Assembly (NCBI GenBank): GCA_002451235.1
Contig: DKBN01000042.1
Location: 7,815 to 31,502 of the forward strand
Direction: 5' to 3'
Origin: Patescibacteria group bacterium UBA6899
Lineage (GTDB): Bacteria; Patescibacteriota; Minisyncoccia; Phycocordibacterales; UBA6899
DNA length: 23,688 bases
Positions 14,538 through 20,612 of the stretch are shown here, in pieces. The translations under genes were made by a program, and so were the position numbers. A model generated the notes under the pieces. That model was not told where the DNA came from, made no database searches, and worked only from the letters and a program-made list of their open reading frames with translations. Position 1 is the stretch's first letter, and the number at the start of each line of letters is the position of its first letter.

Positions 14538-15257
14538 CTATTCTTCTTCGACCACTTCGGCCCTTCGAGTCGACGGGAGTGGAACTTCTTGGTCCGCTGC
14601 GGAGAGGAGTTTGGGTTTCGTCAAAATGCCGGTCGCGACAATTTGATTCGTGGTAGAGGCGTTCTGTATTGCGGCATTGTGGTCGTTTTCGGAGAGAAGG
14701 GTATAAAGATGCATGACCTTTTGGACGTACAGAGAATCGTTCGGGGAATACTGCGTGAGCCAACGCTTCGCTTTCGTTGGGCCCATGTTGTACGCCACCA
14801 ACGCCTCTTGTTGATTGAATTTATAGACTCGCTGGAGTTCCTTCAGATATTTCGTCCCGGCAAGGATGTTTTGATATGGCTCGTGCGGATCCTTCGCCCC
14901 CATCGCTTTCGCGGTCGCGGGCATGAGCTGCATCAATCCTTGGGCTCCCTTGTTCGATCGCGCGGCGGTATTGCCCTCTGATTCGACGACCAAGACCGAG
15001 AGGATCAGATTCTCGTCGTAATCGTTCAAAAGCGCGGCGACATTGACCATGTCTCCGTAATCATGTTTGACCTGGGTCGCGATACTCGGAGCGACTTTCT
15101 TGAACGCCCCAAGCGAATAGGCCGAGGCCGTGAACGGGGCCGCCAACATAAGCAATGATATTGCGGGGACGGATAGCGAGGCAAACACCTTTGCGGTCCT
15201 CCTCTGTATCATCCCTGAGTCCGTTTCGGGGTCTCTGGGAAGCGTTATTCGTGACAT
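14538..15257 (-). CDS. Lytic transglycosylase (SLT domain), secreted
   Basis: A 239-residue peptidoglycan-cleaving enzyme. After a short N-terminal extension comes an export signal (about 22-46, ending FTASAYS). The SLT domain spans about 75-185: the catalytic glutamate is E92 in LVVESEGNTAARS, followed by GAQGLMQLMPATA (104-116) and AYNMGPTKAKRWL. The last 50 residues are polar and acidic at the very end (RRAEVVEEE). It cuts glycan strands to 1,6-anhydro products, which serves wall remodelling or the insertion of envelope machinery. The ATG at 15257 is taken as start; an internal ATG at 15212 would leave just the signal peptide and is also possible. It precedes the CcdA and TSP3 genes on the same strand. 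Confidence 0.9.
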   Translation of the reverse strand: MSRITLPRDPETDSGMIQRRTAKVFASLSVPAISLLMLAAPFTASAYSLGAFKKVAPSIATQVKHDYGDMVNVAALLNDYDENLILSVLVVESEGNTAARSNKGAQGLMQLMPATAKAMGAKDPHEPYQNILAGTKYLKELQRVYKFNQQEALVAYNMGPTKAKRWLTQYSPNDSLYVQKVMHLYTLLSENDHNAAIQNASTTNQIVATGILTKPKLLSAADQEVPLPSTRRAEVVEEE

Positions 15258-15294
15258 ATGTAGGTTCTGAGTTGCTGAAAGTTCTGACGTCGTG

Positions 15295-15322
15295 GTATTA
15301 ACATATTATGTGGGAATGTCAA
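15295..15322 (-). promoter_or_regulatory. Candidate promoter for the lytic transglycosylase gene
   Basis: On the minus strand a consensus -35 TTGACA (15317-15322) is followed after 16 bases by TAATAC (15295-15300), or after 15 bases by TTAATA. The -10 is weak, at 3 of 6 matches. Initiation near 15288 would give a leader of about 30 bases before the ATG at 15257. Confidence 0.4.
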
Positions 15323-15584
15323 TATCTTAAACACCTCTCTTTCTGCACGGAGCTATTGTACAAATGGCCGCCTTGAGGTCAATGACACCAGCCCACATTC
15401 GAATTTAAGTATATATAGAGCCATATAATTGCTTCCTATTGATATACTATCTTTCCCACCCCGATCCTTGGTCACCGAAGAAATTTTGACAATTTTGTAA
15501 GTGGTGACGAAATATTTCGGATACCTTGACTTAATATTTGATACATGAGACCAAAAATGGCTTCAAAATAACACAATTGTCTAC

Positions 15585-15613
15585 TTGTCAATAGCTGGAA
15601 TTGGGGGTACAGT
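15585..15613 (+). promoter_or_regulatory. Candidate promoter for the GT2 glycosyltransferase operon
   Basis: TTGTCA (15585-15590, 5 of 6) is followed after exactly 17 bases by TACAGT (15608-15613, 4 of 6). The ATG is at 15638, so the leader would be about 18 bases. Spacing is ideal but the -10 is moderate. Confidence 0.42.
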
Positions 15614-15637
15614 TGTCGTCGATATGATGATATTGGC

Positions 15638-16885
15638 ATGAGTGGTCTTTTTTCGATCCCAGTCTATGTATTGCTTTTTTTGACCCTCTACTTTGAGGTT
15701 TTCTTGATCTATACCTATTTCGAACATCGTCATTCCTTCCGGCTGACCTCCGCCCCACCAAGGCGCCCGGGCGCGCATCCTACCGTAACCATCATCGTAC
15801 CGGCGTGGAACGAAGAGCATACCCTCGCGGGGACGGTCAATTCTCTACTCTCACTCGATTACCCTGAGGATCGGCTCCAGATCTTCATCATCGACGACGG
15901 TTCGACCGACAAGACCTATGAGGTCGCGAAGAAGTTCCAGGAACCGCCCCGGGTACGCGTTTTCTCCAAACCGAACGGCGGAAAGCATACGGCGATGAAT
16001 CTCGGCATCTCGTGGGCTACTTCGGAGTTGGTCGGATGCCTCGACGCTGACTCATTCGTAGCACCGAACGCGCTCAGGGAGATCGTCCGATATTTCGACG
16101 AAAAGGACGTGATGGCCGTCACCCCTTCCGTCCAGATCCATGATCCCAATAATCTTCTGCGGCGCATCCAATCGACCGAGTACATGATCGGCGAGTTCAC
16201 GCGCAAGGTCTTTTCGCGTTTCAATGGACTGTACGTAACACCCGGTCCATTCTCCATTTACCGCAAAAGGGTCTTCGACGAGATCGGAGGATTTGTGCAC
16301 GGATTCGGCACAGAAGATATGGAAATGGCGATGCGTATGCAGGCGAATCGCATGCGTATCGAGAACGCTCATACCGCCTTAGTATTCACCGTCGCACCGA
16401 AGACTTTTCGTGCGCTCTATAAGCAACGTGTACGCTGGGTTTCTGGTTTCCTTAAGAACGCTTTCTTCAACTATCGTTACATGTTCTTCAATAAGAGGTA
16501 TGGCAATCTTGGTATGCTGACGATGCCGTTCGCCTTCATCTCCATCTTTATCGCGCTCTTCTTCTATGGCCAATATGTCGAACTGCTTGCGAACTCGATC
16601 TACGAGCGCTACCTTCAATATTCCGCACTCGGTATCCATTTTCATCTTGGCTGGCCGAGGTTCGATTGGTTCTCGCTCGACCTTGAATTCCGCCATCTCG
16701 TTGTCTATGTCCTTTTCTTCAGCACCGTGGCATTCGTTCTCACCGGGATCTATATGACGAAACGACGCCTGCACCTCTCTCGCAATATCGTCTATTTCCT
16801 CTTCCTCTACGGGTTGATCGCCCCTTTCTGGCTCATCAGATCCGTGTATAATCTCCTCGCCGCCAAAGAGGCCAAATGGCGTTGA
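15638..16885 (+). CDS. Processive-type glycosyltransferase family 2 membrane protein
   Basis: A 415-residue inner-membrane synthase-like enzyme. It has an N-terminal helix (about 5-27), then a GT-A domain with TVTIIVPAWNEEHTLAGTVN (49-68), IIDDGSTDKTYE (84-95), CLDADSF (134-140), GTEDMEMAMRM (224-234) and QRVRWVSG (263-270). DDGS, DAD, TED and QxxRW are the signature of processive enzymes such as cellulose, hyaluronan and poly-GlcNAc synthases. Three or four helices follow (about 293-315, 350-372 and 383-407). It therefore probably makes and extrudes a beta-linked surface polysaccharide, or glycosylates a lipid carrier. Its stop overlaps the start of the next gene by 10 bases, so the two products are likely co-produced. 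Confidence 0.92.
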   Translation: MSGLFSIPVYVLLFLTLYFEVFLIYTYFEHRHSFRLTSAPPRRPGAHPTVTIIVPAWNEEHTLAGTVNSLLSLDYPEDRLQIFIIDDGSTDKTYEVAKKFQEPPRVRVFSKPNGGKHTAMNLGISWATSELVGCLDADSFVAPNALREIVRYFDEKDVMAVTPSVQIHDPNNLLRRIQSTEYMIGEFTRKVFSRFNGLYVTPGPFSIYRKRVFDEIGGFVHGFGTEDMEMAMRMQANRMRIENAHTALVFTVAPKTFRALYKQRVRWVSGFLKNAFFNYRYMFFNKRYGNLGMLTMPFAFISIFIALFFYGQYVELLANSIYERYLQYSALGIHFHLGWPRFDWFSLDLEFRHLVVYVLFFSTVAFVLTGIYMTKRRLHLSRNIVYFLFLYGLIAPFWLIRSVYNLLAAKEAKWR

Positions 16886-17583
16886 ATATGGACCCGTCGA
16901 CCGCCCACTCGAAAAAGTACTTCCTCGTCTTCCTGATCACTCTGGGGCTTTTTGGCGTTATCTATCTCACTTCGGAATTCCTCTATAGCCAGCGAATCTC
17001 ACAAGTGAAGAATGTCGAGGATACGATCAACCAAAGCATCCTCGAGTCGGAGATCCAATACCGACTCCTTGCTGACGCTTCTTGCGATGTGAATGATTCG
17101 GGCTCAAACCCACTTCTCACCGACGAGATCAACTCGCTCGCTCGGCGCCTCGATCTCATGGAGAGTCAGCGCGGCACACTCGACCCGGAGGTCATCAATT
17201 TGAAAAAATATTATTCCCTGCTTCAGGTCCGGGACTTTCTCTATCTCCGCGAACGCGAGCGGATCTGCCAGAGCAAGGAACCGATCATCATCTACTTCTA
17301 TTCGAACCGCGGGGATTGCGAAGAATGCAAGAAAGAAGGGTATGTGCTCACGAGCCTGCGCGAGACGTACAACTCGCTCCATATCTACGCTTTCGATTCT
17401 GACATCGGGCTTTCGGTGATCGAGACCCTGAAGTCGATATACAAGCTCAACGGAACCGTTCCCGCCATCGTCATCGACCGCAAACCATACTACGGCTTCC
17501 GCTCTGCAGATGAGGTACTGAGCCTCCTGCCTGAGCTCAAAGCCTCGGCCACCTCGACTGCAGCGACCAGCACGAAGAAATGA
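16876..17583 (+). CDS. Membrane-anchored thioredoxin-like protein with CEEC motif
   Basis: A 235-residue protein with a single N-terminal helix (about 15-37), a helical or coiled segment (about 40-130, containing LTDEINSLARRLDLMES) and a C-terminal thioredoxin-like domain (about 136-218). That domain begins PIIIYFYSNRGDCEECKKEG, with a C148-x-x-C151 active site, and has the cis-proline loop at GTVPAIVID (P196). A second strand and helix follow (YYGFRSADEVLSLL), then a Ser/Thr/Ala tail. The active site should face outward. AGAGG lies five bases before the ATG at 16876, supporting that start inside the GT2 gene. The CEEC pair is unusual compared with CGPC or CPHC, so whether it oxidises, reduces or isomerises disulfides is open. 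The CcdA homologue at 13752-14489 is a possible electron donor. Confidence 0.82.
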   Translation: MALNMDPSTAHSKKYFLVFLITLGLFGVIYLTSEFLYSQRISQVKNVEDTINQSILESEIQYRLLADASCDVNDSGSNPLLTDEINSLARRLDLMESQRGTLDPEVINLKKYYSLLQVRDFLYLRERERICQSKEPIIIYFYSNRGDCEECKKEGYVLTSLRETYNSLHIYAFDSDIGLSVIETLKSIYKLNGTVPAIVIDRKPYYGFRSADEVLSLLPELKASATSTAATSTKK

Positions 17584-17598
17584 CGGTCTAAGGCTCAC

Positions 17599-18888
17599 TT
17601 ATTCCACGAAAGTGATCGCCTTGCCGGCTTTCCCTGCACGCCCTGTCCGGCCGATACGATGCACGTAGTCTTCGTATGTCGCGGGCATATCGTAATTGAT
17701 GACGTGAGTGACGTTCGGAATATCCAATCCGCGCGCCGCAACGTCGGTCGCGACCAGGATTTTTGCTTCGTGTTTCTTGAATGCTTCAAGCGCGCGCTTG
17801 CGCTGCCCTAGCGTCTTGTCGCCATGGATCGATTCGGCAAGAAATCCGTGCTTTTGCAAAACCCGTGCAAGTTTCTCCACTCCATGTTTTGTTCGTCCGA
17901 AGACCAACGCCTTGTCCACACCTTCCGAGCGCAGCAATTCCGCCAGCACCTCGATTTTGTCTTTCCCGCTCGTGCGGATAATACCCTGGTCGACGTTCTT
18001 CGATGTTTCTTGCGTCTTCACCGAGATACGCACCGGATTCACGAGAAACTCACCGATAAGCCCCTCGATCTCGCGTGAAATTGTCGCAGAAAAGAACAAC
18101 GTCTGTCTCGGCTTCGGCATGAGTCCCATAAGATATCGCATCTCTCCGATGAACCCCATGTCGAGCATCCGGTCAGCTTCGTCTAGCACGACCGTGCGGA
18201 ATTTTGAAAGATCGAGCGCCTTCCGCTCAATCATGTCACGAATGCGGCCCGGGGTACCGATCACGAAATGATGCCAATGGCGCAGGTCGCGGACCTGGAG
18301 TCCCAGTGGCGCCCCGCCGATCACCGTGACCGCAAGCAAACCGGTGCGCGGAGAGAATCCCTTAAATTCGTCGTGGATCTGCAGCGCGAGCTCGCGGGTC
18401 GGCACGACAATGAGCACCTTCCCGTTCTTGTCTTTCATGACTTTTTCCAAAAGAGGAATGAGAAATGCCGCGGTTTTCCCCGTCCCCGTATTCGCGATCC
18501 CAACCACGTCCTGTCCGTGGAGCACATGCAGGATCGTCTTGTCCTGGATCGGTGTCGGAGTCACGTATCCCTTCGCGTGAATGTTCCGTTGCAAGAGTTC
18601 GTTCACGGGGAAATCCGCGAATCGATGTTCGGGAACGTACTGCTCAGCCTGCTCCGTAATGACTGCCTTCTGGGTCAGTCGGGAGATATCGATACCATTA
18701 ACGACGTGTTTTCTTGGCGAAGTACGGGAAAAACTCCCGCTTCGCGCACGGTCTCTTCCTGGGCGACCTTCGCCCGATCTTGCCCCTCCTCTTCCTGTGT
18801 TTTGGAACGATGTCCTTGAGCCAGGGCTCCGGTATCGTTTTCCGGTCACGCGCACGATTCGGCGCGGACCATTCGATGAATGATTCAT
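17599..18888 (-). CDS. DEAD-box ATP-dependent RNA helicase
   Basis: A 429-residue helicase with all family motifs: the Q-motif region (F90, then GYVTPTPIQ at 107-115), Walker A ANTGTGKT (132-139), PTRELALQ (163-170), TPGRI (212-216), DEAD (236-239), SAT (267-269), ATDVAARGLD and HRIGRTGRAG. It unwinds short RNA duplexes, usually in ribosome assembly or mRNA turnover. The first 60 residues are a disordered Arg/Gly/Ser-rich head (GRGGARSGEGRPGRDRARSG), which could add RNA binding; in most bacterial homologues such a stretch is at the C-terminus. Here the protein instead ends right after motif VI (KAITFVE). It is convergent with the thioredoxin-like gene, only 15 bases apart. The start has no clear Shine-Dalgarno site; an ATG further in cannot be excluded because the head is not conserved. 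Confidence 0.93.
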   Translation of the reverse strand: MNHSSNGPRRIVRVTGKRYRSPGSRTSFQNTGRGGARSGEGRPGRDRARSGSFSRTSPRKHVVNGIDISRLTQKAVITEQAEQYVPEHRFADFPVNELLQRNIHAKGYVTPTPIQDKTILHVLHGQDVVGIANTGTGKTAAFLIPLLEKVMKDKNGKVLIVVPTRELALQIHDEFKGFSPRTGLLAVTVIGGAPLGLQVRDLRHWHHFVIGTPGRIRDMIERKALDLSKFRTVVLDEADRMLDMGFIGEMRYLMGLMPKPRQTLFFSATISREIEGLIGEFLVNPVRISVKTQETSKNVDQGIIRTSGKDKIEVLAELLRSEGVDKALVFGRTKHGVEKLARVLQKHGFLAESIHGDKTLGQRKRALEAFKKHEAKILVATDVAARGLDIPNVTHVINYDMPATYEDYVHRIGRTGRAGKAGKAITFVE

Positions 18889-19140
18889 ATGACTACATCG
18901 CCAGACAATCGTGTCTCGCGATTAGTAACTAATTTGCCCGAACGGACAAGAGCGAGAAACAAAAAGCGAGCCTATGCTCACAGTGTGACGTGCTCCGATA
19001 GTACTATAGAACATGTCATTGGTCAATGCTCGTTGTGGGATTCGTGTCCCCGGACCACTGGAATACCGATAGACAATGCGTAGCTTGTTGGTATCATCTA
19101 TACGGATTTTCCTTCAACAACCTCGACCAAGGAGTGTTTC
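18889..19140. other. Divergent intergenic region between helicase and the 19141 gene
   Basis: A 252-base gap. Its right end holds the promoter described at 19070-19097 and the Shine-Dalgarno site for the next gene. Toward the helicase there is a possible weak minus-strand promoter (TTGTCC near 18950 and ACTAAT about 17 bases on) and a small ATTAGT/ACTAAT palindrome near 18920-18932. I see no gene in it. Confidence 0.4.
19070..19097 (+). promoter_or_regulatory. Promoter of the 19141 gene
   Basis: TAGACA (19070-19075, 5 of 6) and TATCAT (19092-19097, 5 of 6) are separated by 16 bases, and TGG directly before the hexamer supplies the extended -10 TG. Initiation near 19104 gives a leader of about 37 bases that contains the AAGGAG ribosome site at 19129-19134. 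Confidence 0.6.
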
Positions 19141-19740
19141 ATGCAGATCCGAAAAACGACGGATGTTCCGTTTCGCATATCGTTCTGGATATCCATGATG
19201 GTAAGCCTTTTTTGTCTCGTGGCCGGATTTGTGCTTTTGAAAGGTACCACGAATACGCCGAGCCAAATAAGTGCGGATGACGGATTGCTGGTGGGAGAAC
19301 GCCCCCATCAGATCTCCATCACGATCGACCCATCGGTGACGCTTCTCGACTTGATCAGCGCCGGAGATTATCGTTTCGTGAACTCAAAGCTCAAGGCAGA
19401 TAATTTTCCGCCTGATCCAAATGCCGGCAAGGCGACCACGCTCAACGTTCGTATCGTCTCGCTCGGAAGATATGTCAGCGGCGAGGACGCGTTGCGCGAA
19501 CTAGCCCGTCTTGGACTGAGGCCGGCGACACCGCGCGAACTCTTGGCTCTCGGAGCGCAATATCCCGCTCTACAGAAAGAACGCTCGATCATTGCGCTCG
19601 GATCTCCATGGAAGACACCGCAAGGACATAGCGCTGTCGTGGTTCTTCGTTCTGTTGGAGGTCAACGTTTTGCAGACCTGCTTGGGGCTTCGGTCCTAGG
19701 CTGGCTCGATGACGTCGAATTCGCTGCAGTGGCGAAATGA
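19141..19740 (+). CDS. Membrane-anchored hypothetical protein with a Patescibacteria-type C-terminal domain
   Basis: A 199-residue protein with one N-terminal helix (about 12-34) and an exposed or cytoplasmic remainder. The C-terminal half (about 100-199) has a regular pattern: LNVRIVSLGRYVSGEDALRE, LARLGLRPATPRELLALGAQ, YPALQKERSIIALGSPWKTP and a closing LGWLDDVEFAAVAK. I recognise this RPAT-x-RELLALG-x-x-YP and ALGS-x-W pattern from uncharacterised proteins that are abundant in CPR genomes, sometimes in several copies; no function is known to me. The start is well supported by AAGGAG six bases upstream and by the extended -10 promoter at 19070-19097. The gene is followed by two tiny frames and a terminator, so it heads a short transcript. 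Confidence 0.82.
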   Translation: MQIRKTTDVPFRISFWISMMVSLFCLVAGFVLLKGTTNTPSQISADDGLLVGERPHQISITIDPSVTLLDLISAGDYRFVNSKLKADNFPPDPNAGKATTLNVRIVSLGRYVSGEDALRELARLGLRPATPRELLALGAQYPALQKERSIIALGSPWKTPQGHSAVVVLRSVGGQRFADLLGASVLGWLDDVEFAAVAK

Positions 19741-19776
19741 TCCCATGAATGGAGGTTGTATGGAGAGAACACGCAG

Positions 19777-19848
19777 ATGCGATTGCTCTTTGCCGCGTTC
19801 GTGGGCGTCACGCTACTGGCGTATGTTTCGACGACGCTTGAGGTGTAG
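19777..19848 (+). CDS. Possible small membrane peptide (23 aa)
   Basis: A 24-codon frame, MRLLFAAFVGVTLLAYVSTT then LEV, forming a single convincing hydrophobic helix, with codon third positions rich in G and C as in neighbouring genes. A GGAGAG stretch lies about 9 bases before the ATG. It sits between the 19141 gene and the terminator and ends in TAG. Two codons after that TAG, in the same frame, another small frame opens (19855). This may be a stand-alone micropeptide or the first part of a 56-residue protein interrupted by TAG. Confidence 0.35.
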   Translation: MRLLFAAFVGVTLLAYVSTTLEV

Positions 19849-19854
19849 TTGGCC

Positions 19855-19947
19855 ATGCACATCCAAAAACGCGTTGCCGACCTCGTCTACAAACGGTTCG
19901 TGAAGAATATCGTCGCTGCGTATCCCCAGCTTCGGCACAAGCTCTGA
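19855..19947 (+). CDS. Possible small basic protein (30 aa)
   Basis: A 31-codon frame whose product (MHIQKRVADLVYKRFVKNIV, then AAYPQLRHKL) is basic, amphipathic and has native-looking codon choice. GAGGTG lies nine bases before the ATG, overlapping the stop of the upstream micro-frame, which would suit coupled translation. Its TGA is 10 bases before the terminator stem, as expected for the last gene of a transcript. It is too short for family recognition. Confidence 0.4.
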   Translation: MHIQKRVADLVYKRFVKNIVAAYPQLRHKL

Positions 19948-19957
19948 ATTTCCCTCT

Positions 19958-19987
19958 CCCGCACGGACCATTGTGCGGGGTTTTTTT
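19958..19987 (+). terminator. Strong intrinsic terminator
   Basis: A 7-bp GC-rich stem CCCGCAC / GTGCGGG with an eight-base loop GGACCATT is followed by G and seven Ts (19981-19987). It closes the plus-strand unit beginning at 19141. The T-run overlaps the TAA stop of the convergent gene that ends at 19986, so the two transcripts meet here. It lacks a T-run on the minus strand. Confidence 0.88.
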
Positions 19988-20555
19988 ATCCGAGTGAGAA
20001 GCGGCGGACCCAGTCCCCTGCGAACTCGAGGACGAAGGTCACGAAAAGCGTGAAGAACATCCCGGTGCCCATGACGTACCCAAGAATTCTTTCCCTTTCC
20101 TCGACCTCGCGCATGTTGCGCCCGGCCGCCACGAACCATCCGGACTCTAGCGCGACCGGGCGGATGACCAGCGCTATGCGTGTATCTGCCGTCGGTTGCC
20201 AAGAAACGCGGTGTTCGCCTTTTTGCTTCGCGTACTGGAACACTCCTTCGGGAGGACGCGGCGGCTCGCCGTGGATCGTCGCGCTCCATTCGAGTGGATT
20301 CCCGCTCTCGTCGTACACAGCGACGAAGGGCGAGAGGCTTTCGCTCGCGTCGAATCGATCCGTCCGCATTACGAGTTCCTGCGGCTGTTTCCCAAAGAGG
20401 AGCGCGTGCTGAAGATTCTCCACCAATTCGACCTGCGGGTCGTTGAGGTTGATCCGGTAACTCTGTTGGAGTCCGAGGTACATGAACGAGAATACCCCGA
20501 CGATCGCCACCGCCAGTGGCATCCAGTGCATGGCGATCGCGATGAATTGTTTCAT
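19986..20555 (-). CDS. Two-helix membrane protein with an extracytoplasmic Cache-like sensor domain
   Basis: A 189-residue protein with helices at about 10-30 and 160-180 enclosing a domain of about 125 residues outside the membrane. That domain has the run FVAVYDESGNPLEWSATIHG, then PEGVFQYAKQKGEHRVSWQP, TRIALVIRPV and GWFVAAGRNMREVEERERIL. The order of these blocks, with the closing GR-x-M-REVE-x-RE element leading into the second helix, resembles sensor regions of histidine kinases and cyclases. Here, however, the protein stops nine residues after the second helix, with no kinase, HAMP or other output domain. The ATG at 20555 begins a normal membrane start; an upstream ATG at 20591 adds a polar stretch. 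It converges on the terminator at 19958-19987. Confidence 0.75.
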   Translation of the reverse strand: MKQFIAIAMHWMPLAVAIVGVFSFMYLGLQQSYRINLNDPQVELVENLQHALLFGKQPQELVMRTDRFDASESLSPFVAVYDESGNPLEWSATIHGEPPRPPEGVFQYAKQKGEHRVSWQPTADTRIALVIRPVALESGWFVAAGRNMREVEERERILGYVMGTGMFFTLFVTFVLEFAGDWVRRFSLG

Positions 20556-20561
20556 ATACGC

Positions 20562-20567
20562 ATGATA
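20562..20567 (-). promoter_or_regulatory. Candidate -10 for the Cache-like sensor gene
   Basis: TATCAT (5 of 6 matches) lies six bases before the ATG at 20555 on the minus strand, with GTGACC (4 of 6) about 18 bases upstream as a possible -35. The predicted start of transcription falls at the ATG, implying a leaderless mRNA. No Shine-Dalgarno site is present. Confidence 0.38.
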
Positions 20568-20612
20568 ACCCGCCGGACAGCTATCGGTCACTGTTCTAAA
20601 TACAAGTATTAG

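Larger units (their letters stand above)
15258..15637. other. Divergent AT-rich intergenic region
   Basis: A 380-base gap between a minus-strand and a plus-strand gene. It holds candidate promoters facing both ways (15295-15322 minus and 15585-15613 plus), a perfect 12-bp palindrome CGAAATATTTCG (15508-15519), a looser GTCACC...GGTGAC dyad (15471-15476 with 15503-15508) and a consensus TTGACA at 15486-15491 with no good -10 partner. I see no gene or structured RNA that I can name. Confidence 0.5.

Noticed and set aside
14013..14981. A 322-codon open frame on the plus strand, opposite ccdA and the lytic transglycosylase
   Set aside because: Its product is Arg/Glu-rich with no recognisable motif, while both opposite-strand genes have strong family motifs. 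It is a shadow of their codon use.
19760..19903. A plus-strand frame starting just after GGAGG
   Set aside because: The Shine-Dalgarno match is good but the product is Arg/Cys/Trp-rich and unlike a protein. The alternative frame through 19777 and 19855 has much better codon choice.
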